A stretch of DNA of 18,297 bases from JBBQYA01 sp038209155 (GTDB taxonomy: Bacteria > Bacteroidota > Bacteroidia > Sphingobacteriales > Sphingobacteriaceae): positions 1 through 18,297 of the forward strand of contig JBBQYA010000061.1 in assembly GCA_038209155.1 (NCBI GenBank). The letters are read 5' to 3'. Positions 14,644 through 18,297 of the stretch are shown here, piece by piece; positions within the stretch are counted from its first letter, which is position 1, and every line of letters begins with the position of its first letter. Both the position numbers and the translations under genes were made by a program. Under the pieces are notes generated by a model. It made no database searches. It saw only the letters and a list, made by a program, of their open reading frames with translations, and had not been told where the DNA came from.

Positions 14644-15612
14644 TTGACACAAACTTACTCTCATGGATTCGAGCTTTCTAAATTAAGCTTTGGATTTAAA
14701 ATTTTGTTTTTTTTACTCATCTCTTTTGCAAGCCTTTGCCTTGGATTGTTTATTGGTTTCTTATTTCTAAAACCATTATTCGGTATCTCCTTTCAAGAAG
14801 TTGCGTTGATGACAGAAAATTTTCAGGACCCGAAAAATATTGCTGTACTGCGTTTTTTACAAATCGTTCAAACTATATTTTTATTTATTGTATCCTCTAT
14901 CCTTTTTTATTATTTCACCAGAAACGATCGCCCTAAAACAGAATGGTTTGCTGGAAAATTAACCTTAATCATTATTTTAGCTTTAGTATTTTTAACAATT
15001 GCTTGGCTTCCAATTACCGATTTTTTAGCAACTTTAAATCAAAAAATGAGTTTGCCCTCTTTTTTATCAGAAATAGAAAAATGGATGAAAGAAAAAGAGG
15101 AAACAGCTACAGAACTCACAATAGCTATGTTAAAAATGGGTTCCATTGCGGAGTTTTCTTATGTTCTTTTCTTAGTTGCACTGTTGCCAGCAATTGGCGA
15201 AGAATTATTTTTCAGAGGAAGTTTGCAACCGCTTTTGATTGGAATGTTTAAAAATTCACATGCGGGAGTTTGGATTTGTGCCATAATTTTTAGTGCTATT
15301 CATGTTCAATTTTATGGTTTCATTCCAAGAATGATGTTGGGAGTTGTATTCGGATATTTGTTTTTGTGGACAGGCAATATTTGGGTTCCAATTATTGGGC
15401 ATTTTATAAATAACGGTGCTGCCGTAATTGCCAGCTATATTTTTCAGTTAGAAAATCCAGAAAAGGTATTTGATGCCACAGGCACTTTCTCTCTCCAACT
15501 TACTATTATTGGTTTTGCAATTGCAATTCCTTTATTAACTTATTTTTACCAAAAAAGAATACAAAATTCAACTATTGTAAACGAATCTGAATATGGAAAA
15601 AGGCTGGGTTAA
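14644..15612 (+). CDS. CPBP-family intramembrane metalloprotease
   Basis: A multi-pass membrane protein of the CAAX-protease/bacteriocin-processing (CPBP, Rce1-like) family. Counted from the longest frame (14551), helices lie at about 48-72, 102-121, 136-155, 201-215, 240-255, 258-274, 278-298 and 313-333. The three family motifs are intact: EELFFR (E217, E218, R222), FSAIH (H251) and GHFINN (H284). They fit a metal-dependent site in the membrane. There is no ATG before the first helix. The longest frame would overlap dusB by about 100 bp, so I prefer the TTG at 14644; a GTG at 14611 is an alternative. Its last 20 bp overlap the next gene (DUF2007). Substrate unknown; members act in prenyl-protein processing, bacteriocin immunity or sensor cleavage. 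Confidence 0.87.
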   Translation: MTQTYSHGFELSKLSFGFKILFFLLISFASLCLGLFIGFLFLKPLFGISFQEVALMTENFQDPKNIAVLRFLQIVQTIFLFIVSSILFYYFTRNDRPKTEWFAGKLTLIIILALVFLTIAWLPITDFLATLNQKMSLPSFLSEIEKWMKEKEETATELTIAMLKMGSIAEFSYVLFLVALLPAIGEELFFRGSLQPLLIGMFKNSHAGVWICAIIFSAIHVQFYGFIPRMMLGVVFGYLFLWTGNIWVPIIGHFINNGAAVIASYIFQLENPEKVFDATGTFSLQLTIIGFAIAIPLLTYFYQKRIQNSTIVNESEYGKRLG

Positions 15613-15799
15613 AATTTACACGTCTGATTTAGAATTTAAAGCTAATATGGTGAGCACTGTATTGAAGGATCATGACATTGATGTTATTATTATGAACAAA
15701 AAAGATTCCTCTTATTTGGCATTTGGAGCCATTGAATTATATATTCATCAAGCAAATTTTGATAAGGCTATAGAGATCATTATCAAAAATGAATTATAA
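15593..15799 (+). CDS. DUF2007 small putative signal-transducing protein
   Basis: A 68-residue cytosolic protein with the DUF2007 pattern: WVKIYTSDLEFKANMVSTVLKDHDIDVIIMNKKDSSY, then GAIELYIHQANFDKAIEIIIKNEL. The alternating strands and helices give a small ferredoxin-like fold. The domain is found alone in many Bacteroidota and is described as a possible regulatory or PII-like module, with no proven role. The ATG lies inside the 3' end of the CPBP gene (20-bp overlap), so translation is probably coupled. cdsA starts 37 bp further on. The setting suggests a role near membrane-lipid synthesis, which is inference only. Confidence 0.88.
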   Translation: MEKGWVKIYTSDLEFKANMVSTVLKDHDIDVIIMNKKDSSYLAFGAIELYIHQANFDKAIEIIIKNEL

Positions 15800-15836
15800 A
15801 TTCGCCCACAAATATTAAAAAATACAACTCTATTGA

Positions 15837-16652
15837 ATGAAAAATTTTAGAAAAAGAGCCATTACTTCCGTTATTTTTGCGATTGTATTAATATCCTGTG
15901 TTTTTTATAGCCAATACACATTTCTTGCATTATTTTTATTTATTTCATTAGTAAGTCTACACGAGTTTATGACTATGAACCGTTCAGATTTAAATCTTGC
16001 ACTCTATTGGTTCACTATTTGGTTAGGATTACTAGGCTATGTAGCGGTATCTTGTTTTTTATTAAAAATTATAGAACCAAAACTTTTTCTCCTTCTTATT
16101 TTTCTTACCTCTTCTCTATTTATAATCGTTTTATTTCAAAAGTCTAAATCTCCATTACCTAAATTGGGAAATGCCTTTACGGGATTGATTTATATTATCA
16201 TTCCTTTTTGCACATTTATAGGTATTGGTTTTTCACAAAGCGAAAATTATAATTATCAATTAACTTTGGGATTTCTATTTTTATTGTGGGCTAATGATAC
16301 AGGCGCCTATCTTACTGGCGTTCAGTTTGGTAAAACAAAATTGATGGAAAGTATTTCGCCTAAAAAAACATGGGAAGGATTTGCTGGAGGAATGATTAGT
16401 GCCATGTTAATATCTCAAATAATTTCGTACTATTTTACTAACTTATTATGGTATGAATGGTTAATTATAGCTGTATTGATTGCAGTTTTCGGCACCATAG
16501 GAGATTTAGTTGAATCGATGTTTAAACGCAGCATGCACACCAAAGATTCTGGAACTTTATTGCCAGGGCATGGGGGTTTATTAGATCGTTTTGATGGTCT
16601 TTTGATGGCTGCACCTTTTGTATATATTTATTTACTTTTCATTATTAATTAA
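15837..16652 (+). CDS. cdsA: Phosphatidate cytidylyltransferase
   Basis: This enzyme makes CDP-diacylglycerol from CTP and phosphatidic acid, the branch point to phosphatidylserine/ethanolamine and phosphatidylglycerol. It is a 271-residue multi-pass membrane protein with helices at about 9-45, 54-76, 81-101, 111-131, 142-160, 183-200, 206-222 and 255-270. The cytidylyltransferase signature is complete at residues 227-253 (SMFKR, TKDSG, LLPGHGGLLDRFD), preceded by SPKKTWEGFAGG (174-185) and WANDTGAYLTG (151-161). The next gene, 12 bp on, encodes a phosphatidylserine decarboxylase, two steps later in the same pathway. No phosphatidylserine synthase gene is in the window. Confidence 0.97.
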   Translation: MKNFRKRAITSVIFAIVLISCVFYSQYTFLALFLFISLVSLHEFMTMNRSDLNLALYWFTIWLGLLGYVAVSCFLLKIIEPKLFLLLIFLTSSLFIIVLFQKSKSPLPKLGNAFTGLIYIIIPFCTFIGIGFSQSENYNYQLTLGFLFLLWANDTGAYLTGVQFGKTKLMESISPKKTWEGFAGGMISAMLISQIISYYFTNLLWYEWLIIAVLIAVFGTIGDLVESMFKRSMHTKDSGTLLPGHGGLLDRFDGLLMAAPFVYIYLLFIIN

Positions 16653-16664
16653 GTTTTACCAACC

Positions 16665-17321
16665 ATGACCATACATAAAGAAGGATATATTTCTTTAATT
16701 ATAACCATCGTTTTTTTAGGAATTATTAATCTATTAGCAAACTATTTCTTGCCCAATCATCAACTGCTTAGCTATTTACTATTAGGAATTTCTTTGATCT
16801 TATTTCTTGTAGTACTGCAGTTTTTTAGAAGCCCTAACATAACAACCATCATTGGCGAAAATTTAATCATAGCTCCAGCAGACGGCAAAGTGGTGGTAAT
16901 AGAAGAAACAGTAGAAAATGAATATTTTAAAGACAAGAGAATTCAAGTTTCCATTTTCATGTCGCCGATTAATGTACATATTAATCGAAATCCAATGAGC
17001 GGTTTGGTAAAATTTGCAAAATACCATCCCGGTTTATTTCTGGTGGCTTGGCATCCAAAATCTTCAACCGAGAATGAGCGAACAACAATTGTAGTGGAAA
17101 ATTCAAATAAGGTGAGTATTTTATTCAGACAAATAGCTGGCGCATTGGCACGCAGAATTGTATTTTATATAAAGGAGGGTGATGAAGTAAAACAAAGTGA
17201 AGAATTTGGATTTATCAAATTTGGAAGTAGAGTGGATGTTTATTTGCCATTAGGCACAACTATTAAAGTAGGATTGAACGAAGTAGTTCAAGGCGGAAGG
17301 ACAATTATCGCGGAATTGTAA
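16665..17321 (+). CDS. Phosphatidylserine decarboxylase family protein
   Basis: A 218-residue self-cleaving pyruvoyl enzyme that decarboxylates phosphatidylserine to phosphatidylethanolamine. Two hydrophobic segments occupy about 8-53 and anchor it to the inner membrane. The core follows with APADGKVV (D73, the likely base for self-processing), IFMSPINVHINRNP (H105), KYHPGLF (H121), and QIAGALARRIVFY. The cleavage site is GS in KFGSRVDVYLP (G187-S188). That serine would become the pyruvoyl group, leaving a long beta chain (1-187) and a short alpha chain. The short length and the GS in place of LGST fit the PSD-related type common in Bacteroidota and archaea. It lies 12 bp after cdsA and ends the lipid operon. 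Confidence 0.93.
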   Translation: MTIHKEGYISLIITIVFLGIINLLANYFLPNHQLLSYLLLGISLILFLVVLQFFRSPNITTIIGENLIIAPADGKVVVIEETVENEYFKDKRIQVSIFMSPINVHINRNPMSGLVKFAKYHPGLFLVAWHPKSSTENERTTIVVENSNKVSILFRQIAGALARRIVFYIKEGDEVKQSEEFGFIKFGSRVDVYLPLGTTIKVGLNEVVQGGRTIIAEL

Positions 17322-17356
17322 AATTTTTATGTTTTTTAAAATATCTTGGATTTCAC

Positions 17357-17390
17357 TTGCTGGTAATTACAACTTATTCTACTATCTTTA
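17357..17390 (+). promoter_or_regulatory. Weak candidate promoter of the small secreted protein gene
   Basis: TTG (17357-17359) and TATCTTTA (17383-17390, one mismatch to TAnnTTTG) lie 31 bp before the next start codon, separated by 23 bases, longer than usual. The 99-bp gap after the lipid operon makes a separate promoter plausible. Confidence 0.3.
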
Positions 17391-17420
17391 CGTTTACAGA
17401 GCAATTAAAAATAATTAAAT

Positions 17421-17753
17421 ATGAAAAAATTAATCTTATTAGCCGTATTTGCTACATTTTCTTATGCAGCAAATGCACAATGTAAATCTTCCTCTTCTGC
17501 AAAGAATGATAACAATGCAACTACAGAAGTTTCTGCTTCATTAGCACCTCAAGTAGCAGAAGGAAAAAAATCATCATGCTGCAGCAAAAAAACAGCAGTC
17601 ATAAAAAATGATGATGTAAAATCAGCATCACTTTCTGCATCTACACCAAGCGGAACAAGTTCTAAATCTTGCTCAAGTGCTGAAAAAGCAGCTTGCTCAA
17701 AAGATAAATCGAAAGCAACTGCCAGCACAGATAGAGAAAAAGCAATTAATTAA
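17421..17753 (+). CDS. Small secreted cysteine-containing protein of unknown function
   Basis: A 110-residue protein with a clear signal peptide (MKKLILLAVFATFSYAANA, cleavage before Q20). The mature part is low in complexity, dominated by S, A and K, with no aromatic residues. It has five cysteines, at C21, the pair C53-C54 in SSCCSKK, C84 in SKSCSS and C92 in AACSKDK. There is no lipobox (Q precedes C21), so it should be soluble in the periplasm or exported. The basic, Ser/Ala-rich composition predicts disorder. Metal binding by the cysteines is possible, but no known motif is complete. It stands alone: a 99-bp gap from the lipid operon upstream and its own strong terminator downstream. No family recognised. 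Confidence 0.8.
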   Translation: MKKLILLAVFATFSYAANAQCKSSSSAKNDNNATTEVSASLAPQVAEGKKSSCCSKKTAVIKNDDVKSASLSASTPSGTSSKSCSSAEKAACSKDKSKATASTDREKAIN

Positions 17754-17774
17754 ATTTAGATTTTAATGATTCAC

Positions 17775-17813
17775 AACCCTAACTGATTTGCAAAATTCGG
17801 TTAGGGTTTTTTT
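17775..17813 (+). terminator. Intrinsic terminator after the small secreted protein gene
   Basis: AACCCTAACTGA (17775-17786) and TCGGTTAGGGTT (17797-17808) form a 12-bp stem with one G-T pair and a 10-base loop, followed by a run of T (17807-17813). It begins 22 bp after the stop codon. Confidence 0.9.
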
Positions 17814-17833
17814 GTTTACACTAAAAGTTATCA

Positions 17834-18297
17834 ATGCCTATTTATAGAAATCCAACTCATTCAATTAAATTCTCTCCTTTTTTATTTTCTTTTTTAAATA
17901 TTTCCAATAGATTTATTTTTCTGTTTTTTATCTTTAGTTTGATGGCAATTTGTCAATCAAAAGCCCAAGGCAGACATTTTTCCAAACTTCGATTTTCAAA
18001 ATATGAATCAGATAAAGTAGATTCTGTGTTTACCACAATAATTAATAAAAAGTATCCAGATTTATTAATAAACACAGCCAGTAAATTTCTTACCAGACCC
18101 ATTGATGAATATGGTTTTTATCCGAAATTGGTTAACGGTAATTATCTAAAAGAAAAAGTTTACGAATGCACGGTTTATCTTTTGCCAAATGAAATTTTGA
18201 TCGACAAACGATTTGCAACCTATCATATTTATAACTTCAACACGGGTTATTTCACCATAGAAGAGGTGATAAATTTTGCCGAAAACCCAAAAGTAAT
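17834..18297 (+). CDS. Exported protein of unknown function, 3' end outside the window
   Basis: An open frame runs from ATG 17834 to the window edge without a stop (154 codons visible). A long N-terminal region (MPIYRNPTHSIKFSP) leads to a hydrophobic stretch (about 27-39) ending in QSKAQG, consistent with a signal peptide cleaved near residue 45. A second in-frame ATG at 17942, inside that stretch, is probably too late for a full signal. The visible mature part starts GRHFSKLRFSKYESDKVDSV and continues with IINKKYPDLLINTASKFLT and VYECTVYLLPNEILIDKRFA. I recognise no family. It follows the terminator at 17775-17813, so it starts a new transcript. Confidence 0.7.
   Translation, partial: MPIYRNPTHSIKFSPFLFSFLNISNRFIFLFFIFSLMAICQSKAQGRHFSKLRFSKYESDKVDSVFTTIINKKYPDLLINTASKFLTRPIDEYGFYPKLVNGNYLKEKVYECTVYLLPNEILIDKRFATYHIYNFNTGYFTIEEVINFAENPKV

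Overview
The window reads as chromosomal DNA of a Bacteroidota member, most likely a Flavobacteriia or Chitinophagia type lineage (genus not resolvable). The grounds are the low GC content, leucine-rich-repeat proteins of the type exported by the type IX system, a LytS/LytTR two-component pair with periplasmic TPRs, an S16 protein with a long acidic tail, weak Shine-Dalgarno sequences, and several upstream matches to the Bacteroidota -7 promoter element TAnnTTTG.

Layout. Positions 1-3621 (minus strand) hold a TPR histidine kinase, a LytTR response regulator and an exported leucine-rich-repeat protein. The last is broken by an in-frame TGA, after which the same frame continues as good repeat sequence to the window edge. 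Positions 3730-6119 (minus) hold a Glu/Leu-type amino-acid dehydrogenase coupled by a TAATG overlap to an MscS-type channel. Positions 6189-7353 (minus) carry trmD and rplS, closed by a clear intrinsic terminator. Positions 7354-8818 are an accessory-looking gap between trmD and the rimM/rpsP pair. It contains a very AT-rich tandem duplication of about 120 bp, a strongly structured REP-like element, remnants of a higBA toxin-antitoxin pair, and a GNAT acetyltransferase. Positions 8819-9954 (minus) are rimM and rpsP, and 10170-11441 (minus) a lipoprotein of unknown function.

ffh (plus) and apaG and dusB (minus) follow. Divergent from dusB is a plus-strand envelope-lipid run: a CPBP-family membrane protease, a DUF2007 protein, CdsA and a phosphatidylserine decarboxylase family protein. 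Then come a small Cys-containing secreted protein with its own terminator, and the start of another exported protein that leaves the window.

Most of the window is translation and housekeeping machinery (L19, TrmD, RimM, S16, Ffh, DusB, ApaG) plus phospholipid synthesis. I do not see a convincing complete new system. The most unusual part is 7530-8247, where a tandem repeat, a palindromic element and a decayed toxin-antitoxin locus lie side by side. The disrupted repeat protein downstream of the sensor kinase pair is the second point worth checking.
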